From Sphingomonas hengshuiensis (lineage in GTDB: Bacteria > Pseudomonadota > Alphaproteobacteria > Sphingomonadales > Sphingomonadaceae): a stretch of DNA of 64,000 nt. Below are positions 36,198 to 45,346 of this stretch, in pieces. The stretch's first letter is position 1; the number at the start of each line of letters is the position of its first letter. Location of the stretch: the NCBI RefSeq assembly GCF_000935025.1, contig NZ_CP010836.1, positions 682,001-746,000 of the forward strand, given 5' to 3'. The notes below the pieces were generated by a model. The model saw only the letters and a list, made by a program, of their open reading frames with translations, was not told the origin of the DNA and did no database searches. The position numbers and the translations under genes were made by a program.

Positions 36198-37789
36198 TCG
36201 GCTGGGCAGTAGAGACGTTCATCGCCACCACGCTGCTGATGCTGCTGGTATTGGCGATCCGCGCGCCGGTGCGGCGCAGCTTCGGGCCGCATCTGGCCTA
36301 TGCCTTGTGGCTGCTGCCGGTAATCCGGTTGCTGATGCCGCCGCTGCCGGGGGAGTGGCAGCTCAGCCGGCTGGTCGCGCCGCTCGCGCGCGATGCCGCC
36401 GCGGCGCCGGGGATCACGGTTGGGGTGATGAACCCCGCGACGCTGCCGCCCGAGGCGGCGAGCCACGCGGTGATCGCGCAGGTCGACCTGCTCGGCCATC
36501 AGGGCGGCGTCGCGCTGGTGCCGCCGACCGCGGTTGCCGACGGGCCGAGCCTGATAATGCTGCTGCTGGGGCTGTGGGCGATCGGCGCGCTGCTGTTCCT
36601 TGCCTATCATCTGGTCGCGCACCGGCGTTTCTGCGCCCGGCTGCTGCGCCGCGCGCGCGTCGACCGGACCGTGGCGCAGGGCAAGGTGCGCGTGATCGAG
36701 ACCGACGCCGCGCATGGTCCGCTCGCCTTCGGGGTGTTCCGCAAATATGTGGCGTTCCCGCGCGACTTCGCCGAGCGCTATGACGCGCAGGAGCGCGACC
36801 TCGCGCTCGCGCATGAGCTGGGCCACCATGTCCGCGGCGACCTGATCGCCAATTGGGTCGCGCTGTTGGTGCTGGCACTGCACTGGTTCAATCCGGTTGC
36901 GTGGCGGGCGTTCCGGGCCTTTCGCGCCGACCAGGAAATGGCGTGCGACGCACTGGTGCTTGCGGGCCGCGCCCAGGCGCTGCGCCATGCCTATGGCCGC
37001 GCCATCGTGAAATCCGCGCATGGCGGCGCCGTCTCCGCCGCCTGTCACCTGCACACGATCAACGAAGTCAAAGGGAGGTTACGCATGCTTTCGAAGACCA
37101 ACCGGCCGTCGCCCGCACGGATCGCAACCGGGCTGCTGGGCGTGAGCGCGCTGTCGCTTGCCGCGCTCGGGCTCACGGCATCGGGCACCCAGGCGGCGGC
37201 GGAAATCCGCACGTCGATGGGCAAGGGGATCGGCGCGATCGCGCAGAACCTGCCCGCGCCGCCCGCGCCCCCCGCCGCCGCCGCGGCGCCCAGCGCTCCC
37301 GCCGAGGCAGACGCCCCGGAAGCGCCGGCTGCACCCGCCGCCCCCGTCGGCGCACGCACGATCAGCACCACGACGACGACCACCGACAAGGACGGCAAGC
37401 GCGTCAAGAAGATCGTGCTCGTGCGCAGCGACGGCGAGCGCAAGGAAATCACGCTGCCCGATACCGAGGCGATGCTCGCGTCGATGCCCGAAGTGCGCAA
37501 CGCCAAGTGCGGCGCCGGTTCGGAGGCGACGGTCGAGACGCAGAGCGCCGGTGGCAAGCGCATCATCACGATCTGCTCCGACCGGATCGAGCGGATCACC
37601 GCTAGCGCAAACGCGACGGCGATGCGGAGCAAGGCGTTCGGGCTCCAGACCGCGATGATGAGCCTGCGCCACGCGCGGATGTCCATCCAGAACGAAACGA
37701 GCATGACCGAAGAGCAGCGCGCCAACGCGCTGTCCGGCATCGACGAAGCGATCGCCGAAATCGCCGAGCAACAGTCCGAGAAGGACTGA
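36194..37789 (+). CDS. BlaR1/M56-type membrane metallopeptidase without a penicillin-binding sensor
   Basis: 531 residues. Three or four membrane helices in the first half, then the zinc motif LALAHELGHHVRGD (about 201-214) and the downstream ligand region DQEMACDALVLA. A further helix (about 310-325) leads to an Ala/Pro-rich linker and a basic C-terminal domain (about 380-531) rich in Lys/Arg with no penicillin-binding motif. So the input is unlikely to be a beta-lactam. It should pair with the overlapping BlaI-type repressor. Confidence 0.88.
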   Translation: MIGWAVETFIATTLLMLLVLAIRAPVRRSFGPHLAYALWLLPVIRLLMPPLPGEWQLSRLVAPLARDAAAAPGITVGVMNPATLPPEAASHAVIAQVDLLGHQGGVALVPPTAVADGPSLIMLLLGLWAIGALLFLAYHLVAHRRFCARLLRRARVDRTVAQGKVRVIETDAAHGPLAFGVFRKYVAFPRDFAERYDAQERDLALAHELGHHVRGDLIANWVALLVLALHWFNPVAWRAFRAFRADQEMACDALVLAGRAQALRHAYGRAIVKSAHGGAVSAACHLHTINEVKGRLRMLSKTNRPSPARIATGLLGVSALSLAALGLTASGTQAAAEIRTSMGKGIGAIAQNLPAPPAPPAAAAAPSAPAEADAPEAPAAPAAPVGARTISTTTTTTDKDGKRVKKIVLVRSDGERKEITLPDTEAMLASMPEVRNAKCGAGSEATVETQSAGGKRIITICSDRIERITASANATAMRSKAFGLQTAMMSLRHARMSIQNETSMTEEQRANALSGIDEAIAEIAEQQSEKD

Positions 37790-37845
37790 CGAGACGGGAG
37801 GGCGGCTTTTCGTTTTCGCGTTCACTCGGAAAGCCGTTCTTCGGC

Positions 37846-37883
37846 GGGGCCGGCCGGTCTCCAACTCCTTCGCGGCCGGCCCC
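37846..37883. terminator. GC-rich hairpin after the M56 gene
   Basis: An 11-bp perfect stem (GGGGCCGGCCG / CGGCCGGCCCC) with a 16-base loop. It has no T-run, so its role as a terminator is uncertain. Confidence 0.45.
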
Positions 37884-37930
37884 GTCACCCGCTCTTGTGT
37901 TCTCGCGGCTTAGCCGCCATTTCGCAGGGC

Positions 37931-38788
37931 ATGATCGATGCCCCAACTGGCGTGGCGCTCGCCATCGAGCCGCTGGTGACGCGGGTGCTGGCGCCCAATC
38001 CGTCGCCCTTCACCTATACCGGCACCCAGACCTATCTGGTCGGCACGAGCGACCTGGCGGTGATCGATCCCGGCCCCGCCGAGCCTGCGCATCTGGCGGC
38101 GCTGATGGCGGCGATAGGCGGGCGACCGGTGGCGGCGATCGTCTGCACCCATACCCACCGCGACCATAGCCCCGCCGCCGCGCCGCTAAAGGCCGCGACC
38201 GGTGCCCCGATCATCGGCTGCGCGCCGCTGTCGCTCGACGATGCCGGGCCGCGCGCCGATGCCGCGTTCGACACGAGCTATGCCCCCGATCGCGTGCTGG
38301 CCGATGGCGAGAGTATCGCGGGGGCGGGTTGGACGCTGACCGCGGTCGCCACGCCCGGACACACGTCCAACCATTTGTGCTTCGCGCTGGCGGAGACGGG
38401 GGCGCTGTTCAGCGGCGACCATGTCATGGGCTGGTCGACTACGGTGGTCGCGCCGCCCGATGGCGACATGGCGGCGTATATGGCCAGCCTCGCGCGGCTG
38501 ATGGAGCGCGAGGACCGCGTCTATTACCCCGCGCATGGCGAGCCGATCGAGCGGCCGCAGCGCTTCGTGCGCGGGCTGATCGGGCATCGCAAGCAGCGCG
38601 AGGGGCAGATTTTGCGGCTGCTGGGCGAGGAATCGCGCCCGGTTCCGGCGATGGTCGAACGCATGTATGTCGGGCTGGACCCGCGGCTGACCGGCGCGGC
38701 GGGGCGATCGGTGCTCGCGCATCTGATCGACCTGCGCGCTCGCGGGCTGGTGTCGGAGGAGGACGGCGTGTGGAAGAGGGCCGCGTAA
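37931..38788 (+). CDS. MBL-fold metallohydrolase, LACTB2-like
   Basis: 285 residues starting MIDAPTGVALAIEPLVTRVL. The metal motif is CTHTHRDHSPAAA (HxHxDH, about 76-88), with GHTSNHLCF and SGDHVMGWS further on and a C-terminal winged-helix-like tail (about 225-285). Related proteins are ribonucleases or thioesterases; the substrate here is not evident. Its end overlaps the next gene's start by 19 bases. Confidence 0.85.
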   Translation: MIDAPTGVALAIEPLVTRVLAPNPSPFTYTGTQTYLVGTSDLAVIDPGPAEPAHLAALMAAIGGRPVAAIVCTHTHRDHSPAAAPLKAATGAPIIGCAPLSLDDAGPRADAAFDTSYAPDRVLADGESIAGAGWTLTAVATPGHTSNHLCFALAETGALFSGDHVMGWSTTVVAPPDGDMAAYMASLARLMEREDRVYYPAHGEPIERPQRFVRGLIGHRKQREGQILRLLGEESRPVPAMVERMYVGLDPRLTGAAGRSVLAHLIDLRARGLVSEEDGVWKRAA

Positions 38789-39477
38789 GAAACTGGGGCT
38801 GTGCCAAGTTCCTGCTGCTGCTCGTCGCGCTGCTGGTCTCGATCGGCGCGGGCTTCTGGTTCCTGGGCGATACGGTCAAGCGCCAGTTTTTGGGCGGCAG
38901 CGATCCGGTGACGGTCGCGCAGGCGAGCCTGGAGGGGCTGCGCGAGCAGAACCGGCTGTCGACCTTTGCCGCGCGCTATGTCGCGGTGGTGACGTCGAAA
39001 CAGTCGCGGCTGGGGCTGACGGCGGAAAAGACGCTGATCATGCCGGGATCGGTGCGGTATGAGGTCGACATGTCCAAGCTCCGGCAGGAGGATCTGGACT
39101 GGGATGCAGAGGCCAAGAGGCTGCGCATCACGCTGCCCGCCGTCGAAGTGGTCGGGCCCGCGGTCGACCTCGATACCCTGCGCGAATATGGCAATGGCGG
39201 CATCCTGATGCGCGTCACCGACGTCGAAAGCGCGCTCGACGCCGCGAACCGCAAGGCGGGGCAGGCCGAACTGGTCCGCCAGGCGCGCGAGGCCACCCCG
39301 ATGAAGCTGGCCAAGGACGCGACGCGCCGCGCGGTGGCGCAGAGTTTCGCGATGCCGCTCAAGGCGGCGGGGATCGACGCGACCGTGGAGGTGCGGTTCG
39401 CCGACGAAGCCCGCGGCCCCAGCGAGCGGTGGGACGTGTCGCGCCGCCCCGAAGAAGTTATCGCCAACAAGTGGTGA
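38770..39477 (+). CDS. DUF4230-like membrane-anchored protein
   Basis: 235 residues from a GTG preceded by an excellent GGAGGAGG ribosome-binding site. One N-terminal membrane helix (about 12-31, FLLLLVALLVSIGAGFWFLG) leads to a soluble domain with LSTFAARYVAVVTSKQSR, MPGSVRYEVDMSKLRQEDLD and LRITLPAVEVVGPAVDL, the usual order in DUF4230 proteins. Function unknown. Translationally coupled to the MBL-fold gene. Confidence 0.75.
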   Translation: MEEGRVRNWGCAKFLLLLVALLVSIGAGFWFLGDTVKRQFLGGSDPVTVAQASLEGLREQNRLSTFAARYVAVVTSKQSRLGLTAEKTLIMPGSVRYEVDMSKLRQEDLDWDAEAKRLRITLPAVEVVGPAVDLDTLREYGNGGILMRVTDVESALDAANRKAGQAELVRQAREATPMKLAKDATRRAVAQSFAMPLKAAGIDATVEVRFADEARGPSERWDVSRRPEEVIANKW

Positions 39478-39539
39478 CCCGTTGAGGCACTAGGCGAAAA
39501 CATGTATCTTCCGGGTATCGCAGAATCCCGGGGGGTGAT

Positions 39540-40316
39540 ATGGCGACGATTGCAGATCCGACGATAACCGAACCGCTGCCGCGTGCAGGCAGTCGAGACC
39601 GCTTTTTCCTGTTTCTTTCGCTGGCGATGTGCGTCGTCATTGTCGGTGGCTTCTCGCTTAACCTGGCGATGGGCCGTTCGAGCTTCGGACTGCCGCTGAT
39701 CTACCACGTCCACGCCTTTATCTTCATGGGATGGCTCGCAATCTATCTGGCGCAGACCGGGCTGGTCGCGTCGGAGAATGTGCGGGTGCATCGCCGGCTC
39801 GGCTGGATCGCGCTGGGCTGGGTGCCGCTGATGGTGGTGTTGGGGATGGCGATCACGCTCCATTCGGTGCGCACCGTCGGTGGACCGCCGTTCTTCGCGC
39901 TGCCCGAATTCGCGTTTGGGAACCCGGCGGGGCTGGTCTGCTTCGCGGGGCTCGTATTTGGGGCGATCGCGCTGCGCCGCCGGTCGGACTGGCACAAGCG
40001 GCTGATGATCTGCGCGGTGGCGGTGCTGACCGGGCCTGGTTTCGGGCGGCTGCTGCCGATGCCGTTCCTGATTCCCTGGTCCTGGGTGGTCGCGGCGCTG
40101 ATTGCGCCCGCGATCTTTCCGGTCATCGGAATGGCCCGCGACTGGATGCGAACGCGCCGGGTGCACCCGGCGTGGCTATGGGGATGGGGCGCGATGATCG
40201 GGACGTTCGCGGTCGGCGAAGTCCTTGCATTTACGCCGCTCGGCACCGCCGCCGCGCAGGCGATCGTCGCGGGCACGCCGGGGGCCGAGCGCCCGTTCGC
40301 CGCCCATTTTCCCTGA
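39540..40316 (+). CDS. Multi-pass membrane protein, unknown function
   Basis: 258 residues with six or seven predicted membrane helices, the first at about 23-43. Conserved-looking His residues occur in IYHVHAFIFMGWLAIYLAQ (about 53-71) and VRVHRRLGW, and a second pair in RRRSDWHKRLMICAV. Such pairs of helix-end His could bind heme or metal, but this is a guess. No family was recognised. It stands alone before nadA. Confidence 0.6.
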   Translation: MATIADPTITEPLPRAGSRDRFFLFLSLAMCVVIVGGFSLNLAMGRSSFGLPLIYHVHAFIFMGWLAIYLAQTGLVASENVRVHRRLGWIALGWVPLMVVLGMAITLHSVRTVGGPPFFALPEFAFGNPAGLVCFAGLVFGAIALRRRSDWHKRLMICAVAVLTGPGFGRLLPMPFLIPWSWVVAALIAPAIFPVIGMARDWMRTRRVHPAWLWGWGAMIGTFAVGEVLAFTPLGTAAAQAIVAGTPGAERPFAAHFP

Positions 40317-40381
40317 GCCCCAGCCTTGATCCCACGCGCGGGGCGGGCCATGTGCCCCGCACGGCAAGGGAGAGCGGCACT

Positions 40382-41422
40382 ATGGACGCGCGTAACGGTA
40401 TCGGCGGAAGCCTGAGCGGGCTCGACCTGCGCGCGGAGATCGATCGGCTGCGCAAGGAGCGCAATGCGGTCATCCTCGCGCATTATTACCAGAAGCCCGA
40501 ATTGCAGGACCTTGCCGATTTCGTCGGCGACAGCCTCGACCTCAGCCGCAAGGCCGCCGAGACCGATGCCGATGTCATCGCGTTCTGCGGCGTGCGGTTC
40601 ATGGCGGAGACGGCGAAGATACTGTCGCCGGAAAAGATCGTGGTGCTGCCCGACATGGATGCCGGGTGCAGCCTCGAGGATAGCTGCCCGCCCGCGCAGT
40701 TCGCCGCGTTCCGCGCTGCGCACCCCGATCACATCGCGCTGACCTATATCAACTGCTCGACCGAGGTGAAGGCGCTGAGCGACATCATCGTCACGAGCTC
40801 GTCCGCCGAGAAGATCCTCAGCCAGATTCCGCGCGACCAGAAGATCATCTTCGGCCCCGACAAGAATCTGGGGGGCTATCTCCAGCGCACATTGGGGCGC
40901 GAGATGCTGTTGTGGCCGGGCGTGTGCATCGTCCATGAGGCATTCAGCGAGACCGAGCTGCTCAAGCTGCGCGCGCAGCATCCCGGCGCGCCGATCGCCG
41001 CGCACCCCGAATGCCCGCCGCATATCCTCGACCATGCCGATTATGTCGGGTCGACGCGCGGCATCCTGGAATTCGCCCAGTCCTTCCCCGGCCAGACGCT
41101 GATCGTCGCGACCGAGCCGCACATCATCCACCAGATGGAAAAGGCGCTGCCGGACAAGCAGTTCATCGGGGCGCCGGGCGCGGACGGCAACTGCAACTGT
41201 AATATCTGCCCGTATATGGCGCTCAACACGATGGAGAAGCTCTACCTCGCGCTGCGCGACCTGACGCCGCGGATCGAGATCGAAGAGGGGCTGCGGCTCC
41301 AGGCGAAGAAGAGCCTCGACCGGATGCTGGAGATGGCGAGCGGGACGGTGGGGCAGGGCGATCTGGGGCCGGTGCCGGTCGCCGAGCCAGCGGTCGGCGG
41401 GCCGGTCGACAAGGGCGATTGA
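40382..41422 (+). CDS. nadA: Quinolinate synthase
   Basis: 346 residues starting MDARNGIGGSLSGLDLRAEI. It condenses iminoaspartate with dihydroxyacetone phosphate. The three cysteines that hold the 4Fe-4S cluster lie in TYINCSTEVKAL, AHPECPPHIL and the NCNCNICPYM segment. HYYQKPELQDLADFVGDSL is the conserved N-terminal block. nadC lies 1.2 kb away on the same strand, but nadB is not in the window. Confidence 0.97.
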   Translation: MDARNGIGGSLSGLDLRAEIDRLRKERNAVILAHYYQKPELQDLADFVGDSLDLSRKAAETDADVIAFCGVRFMAETAKILSPEKIVVLPDMDAGCSLEDSCPPAQFAAFRAAHPDHIALTYINCSTEVKALSDIIVTSSSAEKILSQIPRDQKIIFGPDKNLGGYLQRTLGREMLLWPGVCIVHEAFSETELLKLRAQHPGAPIAAHPECPPHILDHADYVGSTRGILEFAQSFPGQTLIVATEPHIIHQMEKALPDKQFIGAPGADGNCNCNICPYMALNTMEKLYLALRDLTPRIEIEEGLRLQAKKSLDRMLEMASGTVGQGDLGPVPVAEPAVGGPVDKGD

Positions 41423-41425
41423 GGG

Positions 41426-42385
41426 TCAGCGCCACACCGGATTGCTGGTCAGGCTGGCCGGATACATATTCACATAGTGCGCCATCCGGGGGCGGGCGGC
41501 GCGGTTCGGGCTGGCGCCGTGGGGCAGGTCGTTCCGCCAGATGATCAGGTCGCCAGCGCCGGCGGCGATCGGGACCGCCTCCGCGCTGAGGTCGATCGCG
41601 CGCGGATCGCGGTCGCCGAGCGTTTCCAGCCAGGGGCCGAGCCGATGGTGGAAACCCGGGACGAGCTGGAACGCGCCCTGATCGGCGGCGGTGTCGGTCA
41701 GGTACAATATCCCCTGCGTGGCGAAGGGGATCGGCGGCGCGAGGCTCACGTCCCAATGGAGATGCGGGCCGGGGAAGCGATAGTCGGGGCGCTCGGGCGG
41801 GTTGAAGCTCAGCCGGTCGACCCGCGACCAGAGATTGGCGGTGCCCCATAGCTGCGCGAACGCCTTGTGGACGCGCGCGCTGTAGCGGGGAACGTCCATC
41901 GCCGGGTGCTGGAAGATCTGGAGCATGATCCCGCCCTCGCGCTGCGGATACCAGCGGCTCGGATCGTCGGGCGATGCGTCCAGCGCGCGCCAGAGCACCG
42001 CCTCGATCGCGGTGGCTTCTGAGGGCGCGATCGCGTTGCGCAGGATGACATAGCCCTGCGCGTCCCACTGTGCGAGGTCGGCGGCGTCGAGCACCGGGGG
42101 CGCAGCGTCGATGGCGTCGAGCCACGCCTGCGTGGCGGGGGGCGGCGGTTCGCCGGCGATATATGCGTGGTAGCGCGCGAGCCGCTCGGGATCGGGAGGG
42201 CCGGCGGTTTCCGTCGTCCAGGCGGCGAATGCCTCCAGGCTGGGGCGCTCGGCCAGCTTGCGATAGGTCTGCTCCAGCCCGAGGCCGAGCATGTCGAGCA
42301 TGATCCGCTGCCGGGTGGTCAGCGGGCTGCCGCCACCGTGAACCAGCTTCGCCCAGAACGCCTCGAATCCGTGAACGCCGATCAT
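41426..42385 (-). CDS. Phytanoyl-CoA dioxygenase (PhyH) family protein
   Basis: 319 residues. Iron ligands appear in HLHWDVSLAPPIP (H-x-D, about 209-221) and PHGASPNRAARPRMAHYVNM (distal His and a likely 2-oxoglutarate-binding Arg). An N-terminal region of about 100 residues is not part of the core. It should hydroxylate an unknown organic substrate using iron and 2-oxoglutarate. It sits between nadA and nadC but is on the opposite strand. Confidence 0.85.
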   Translation of the reverse strand: MIGVHGFEAFWAKLVHGGGSPLTTRQRIMLDMLGLGLEQTYRKLAERPSLEAFAAWTTETAGPPDPERLARYHAYIAGEPPPPATQAWLDAIDAAPPVLDAADLAQWDAQGYVILRNAIAPSEATAIEAVLWRALDASPDDPSRWYPQREGGIMLQIFQHPAMDVPRYSARVHKAFAQLWGTANLWSRVDRLSFNPPERPDYRFPGPHLHWDVSLAPPIPFATQGILYLTDTAADQGAFQLVPGFHHRLGPWLETLGDRDPRAIDLSAEAVPIAAGAGDLIIWRNDLPHGASPNRAARPRMAHYVNMYPASLTSNPVWR

Positions 42386-42422
42386 TCTGGTCCACCCCTT
42401 TGGCCAAGGGCTATTGCATTCG

Positions 42423-42534
42423 CACTGTGGTCACCCTCACCCTTCCGGCGCTTCGCGCCTCCCTCCCTCTCCCAACGGGAGAGGGAAGGGGCCCGCCGCC
42501 GTAGGCGGTGGGAAGGGTGAGGGTGACCACAGTG
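42423..42534. repeat. Long inverted repeat with perfect 24-bp arms
   Basis: Arms at 42423-42446 (starting CACTGTGGTCACCC) and 42511-42534 are exact inverses. Inside are two further hairpins, CCCTCTCCC/GGGAGAGGG and CCGCCG/CGGCGG-like. It occupies the gap between the divergent dioxygenase and nadC genes and belongs with the repeat at 29.9 kb. Confidence 0.85.
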
Positions 42535-42630
42535 CAATGCGACTGCCCCTTTCCACTATCCTAACGCCTTCCCGGCATCGCTGGGAAGCGCAGGCTGACA
42601 ATCGCGGATGGGAGGGCTAGAGCATCGGGC

Positions 42631-43476
42631 ATGACCTTTGCGCTGCCCGGCTTCGACTTGCCCGCCTTCCTCGCCTCGACGCTTGCCGAGGACCTGGGCG
42701 GGGCGGGGGACATTACTTCTGCTGCGGTGATTCCCGCCGACGCCCGGTTCGATGGGGTGATGGACAGCCGCGACGCGATCGTCGTCGCGGGGCTGCCGAT
42801 CGCCGAGGCGTTTTTCCGTGCGCTCGATCCCGGTGTCGCGATCGAGGCGCTGGTCCAGGACGGCGACAGCGTTGCGGCGGGCAGCGAACTGTTGCGGCTG
42901 CGGGGGACGGCGCGGGCGATGCTGACGGCGGAGCGATCGGCGCTCAACACCGTCCAGCATCTGTCGGGGATCGCCACGCTGACGCGGCGCTATGTCGATG
43001 CGATTGCGGGGACCGGGGCGGTGCTGCTGGATACGCGCAAGACGCTGCCGGGGCTGCGGATGCTGGAGAAATATGCGACGCGGATGGGGGGCGCGCAGAA
43101 CCATCGCATGGGACTGTGGGACGCGGCGATGATCAAGGACAATCATGTCGCGGTCGCCGGATCGGTGGGCGAGGCGGTGCGGCGCGCGGTGGCGGCGGGG
43201 ATTGCGCAGATCATCGTCGAGGTCGACCGGATCGACCAGATCGCGCCCGCGCTGGAGGCCGGCGCGACCCACCTGCTGCTCGACAACATGGCGCCGCCGA
43301 TGCTGCGCGAGGCGGTGGGGCTGGTCGATGGGCGCGTGCCGACCGAGGCTTCGGGGGGCGTCACGCTCGACACAATCCGTGCCATCGCCGAGAGCGGCGT
43401 GACCTATGTCAGCGTCGGGCGGCTCACCCAATCGGCGCCCGCCGCCGATATCGGGCTGGATTTCACCGCGCGATGA
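42631..43476 (+). CDS. nadC: Nicotinate-nucleotide pyrophosphorylase
   Basis: 281 residues. It turns quinolinate into nicotinate mononucleotide. Motifs: EDLGGAGDITSAAVIPA, the phosphoribosyl-binding RKTLPGLRMLEKYA (about 135-148), GGAQNHRMGLWDAAMIKDNH and the C-terminal barrel ASGGVTLDTIRAIAESGV. Length is normal. Its stop overlaps the next gene's ATG (ATGA). Confidence 0.97.
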   Translation: MTFALPGFDLPAFLASTLAEDLGGAGDITSAAVIPADARFDGVMDSRDAIVVAGLPIAEAFFRALDPGVAIEALVQDGDSVAAGSELLRLRGTARAMLTAERSALNTVQHLSGIATLTRRYVDAIAGTGAVLLDTRKTLPGLRMLEKYATRMGGAQNHRMGLWDAAMIKDNHVAVAGSVGEAVRRAVAAGIAQIIVEVDRIDQIAPALEAGATHLLLDNMAPPMLREAVGLVDGRVPTEASGGVTLDTIRAIAESGVTYVSVGRLTQSAPAADIGLDFTAR

Positions 43477-44183
43477 AGGCGCCCCTTCTCCTCGCCGCCG
43501 CGATGCTGGGTGTGGTGCCGCAGGGTGCGCAGGCGCAGGCGCAGATGTGCCGCGTGCCCGCGCGGGTGCCCGCACCGCATCCCGATCTCCCGAGCGACCG
43601 CGAGCCGCGCCGGGTGCTGCCGATCGGCAGCTACACGCTCGCGCTGAGCTGGAGCCCCGGCTATTGCCGCGGGCATGGCGACGATCCGAAGGCGGCGTTT
43701 CAGTGCGGCGGGGGCAATCGGTTCGGCTTCACGCTGCACGGGTTGTGGCCCGATGGCGTGGGCAGGGAGTGGCCGCAATATTGCCGGGCCACGGGGATCG
43801 TGCCCGCGCCGGTGATCCGCCAGACTTTGTGCGCGACGCCCTCGGCGCAGCTGATCCAGCATGAATGGGCCAAGCACGGGACCTGCATGCCGGGCAGCCC
43901 GCAATCCTATTTCGCGACCGCGCGGGGGCTGTACGGCAAGGTCCGCTATCCGGACATGGCCGCGCTGTCGCGCGCGCCGCTGACCGTGGCGGGGTTCCGC
44001 TCCGCGATGGCGCGCGCCAATCCGGGGATGCCCGCCGACGCGATCCGCGTCACCGCGACGCGCGAGGGCTGGCTCGACGAGCTATGGCTGTGCCTGGACA
44101 AGGCGCTGCGCTATCGCCGGTGCACCCCCGGCAGCGGCGGGGCGCCCGATGGTGCGGCGCTGCGGATCTGGCGGGGAAATTAG
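43473..44183 (+). CDS. Ribonuclease T2 family protein
   Basis: 236 residues with a signal peptide (about 1-21, ending AQAQ). The catalytic His segments are FTLHGLWPDG (CAS I, about 89-98) and HEWAKHGTC (CAS II, about 130-138). Several cysteines suggest disulfides in the periplasm. It probably degrades extracellular or periplasmic RNA. It is translationally coupled to nadC. Confidence 0.93.
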   Translation: MKAPLLLAAAMLGVVPQGAQAQAQMCRVPARVPAPHPDLPSDREPRRVLPIGSYTLALSWSPGYCRGHGDDPKAAFQCGGGNRFGFTLHGLWPDGVGREWPQYCRATGIVPAPVIRQTLCATPSAQLIQHEWAKHGTCMPGSPQSYFATARGLYGKVRYPDMAALSRAPLTVAGFRSAMARANPGMPADAIRVTATREGWLDELWLCLDKALRYRRCTPGSGGAPDGAALRIWRGN

Positions 44184-44227
44184 CCGCCCGGTTTCAGTTT
44201 CGCTGAACTGCCCCCTTGTATCTGGAC

Positions 44228-44416
44228 GAGCACGGCTCGTTTCTGCTGGAAGCGACTGAGCGCCGGTGTGGGTGGCCACCCACACCGGCGTGGCGGCGAT
44301 GTCGCCCGTTCCCCCTCAGGTGCTCACCCGCGTCGGAGCCAGGGATCATCGCCGTTGTCACGCACGACCGAACAGTCGGTTGATTCTCAATCGCACAGAC
44401 AAGTCAGGTTACCGTG
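44228..44416 (+). ncRNA. Candidate bridge RNA of the IS110 element
   Basis: The non-coding 5' end of IS110-subgroup elements encodes a bridge RNA that pairs with target and donor DNA. This 189-base stretch has the right place and length and holds a perfect 30-bp palindrome at 44261-44290 (arms CGCCGGTGTGGGTGG) plus weaker hairpins. The guide loops were not worked out. Confidence 0.4.
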
Positions 44417-45346
44417 ATGCGCAACCTTTGTGGAGTGGATGTTTCCAAAGCCTGGCTCGATAGCTGGTCCGCCGGACGATATCAGCGTTTCGCCAACACG
44501 GCAGAAGGCGTCGCGCAACTGCTCGCCTTCTGCCGCGAACACAGTGTCGAACTGGTCGTGATGGAGGCGTCGGGAGGTGTTGAGCAAGCGGCCTTCCTGG
44601 CGCTGTGGAAGCAGGGTCAGCCCTGCGCCATCGCCAACCCCAGGGCCGTTCGCAGCTTCGCCGACGCCATGGGTAATCTGGAGAAGACAGATCGCATCGA
44701 TGCCGAGATGATCGCCGGTTATGCCGATGCCAGACAGCTGGTCGCCACGCCTCCGCCGTCTGAGGATCAGCGCCGGCTGACGGCACTTACGGCCAGATTG
44801 CGCCAGGTTACCGCCGATCTCTCGGTCCAGAAGCAGCGGCTGCACAGCACCAGTGAGCCCACCGCATTGGCGAGCCTGAAGGAGGCGATTGCCTTTTTCA
44901 ACCGCCAGACCAAGGCGCTTGCGGCCGAGATCGCGGCGCTGATCACCGCCGATCCGCTCTGGGCCGAACTCGACAAGACCATTCGTTCGATCAAGGGCCT
45001 TGCCGACAGAACCGTTGCCGTCCTGCTCGCCGACCTGCCGGAACTCGGCACACTCTCGAACAAGGCCATCGCCAAGCTCGCGGGCCTTGCTCCCCTCGCC
45101 AACGACAGCGGACAGCGCAATGGCCGGCGCCGCGTTCGGGGCGGAAGGCCTTCCGTCCGATCGATCCTCTACCTCGTCGCCGACGTCGCCAGAAAATACG
45201 ACGACGATCTCGCCAGCTTCCGCGACCGGCTGCTCGCACAGGGCAAGGCGAAGATGGTCGTCCGCATCGCTCTTGCACGAAAATTACTCGTCAGGCTCAA
45301 CGCAAAAGCCCGCGATGCACGCGCGCAAATGGCCCATGCCCTTTGA
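44417..45346 (+). CDS. IS110-family transposase
   Basis: 309 residues from the ATG at 44417; a GTG just before it is also possible. The RuvC-like DEDD domain has the first Asp in LCGVDVSKAW, Glu in VVMEASGG and the Asp pair in KTDRIDAEMIAGYA. The C-terminal domain has IKGLADRTVAVLLADLPEL and GGRPSVRSILYL, where the catalytic Ser is expected. Both domains look intact. Confidence 0.93.
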   Translation: MRNLCGVDVSKAWLDSWSAGRYQRFANTAEGVAQLLAFCREHSVELVVMEASGGVEQAAFLALWKQGQPCAIANPRAVRSFADAMGNLEKTDRIDAEMIAGYADARQLVATPPPSEDQRRLTALTARLRQVTADLSVQKQRLHSTSEPTALASLKEAIAFFNRQTKALAAEIAALITADPLWAELDKTIRSIKGLADRTVAVLLADLPELGTLSNKAIAKLAGLAPLANDSGQRNGRRRVRGGRPSVRSILYLVADVARKYDDDLASFRDRLLAQGKAKMVVRIALARKLLVRLNAKARDARAQMAHAL

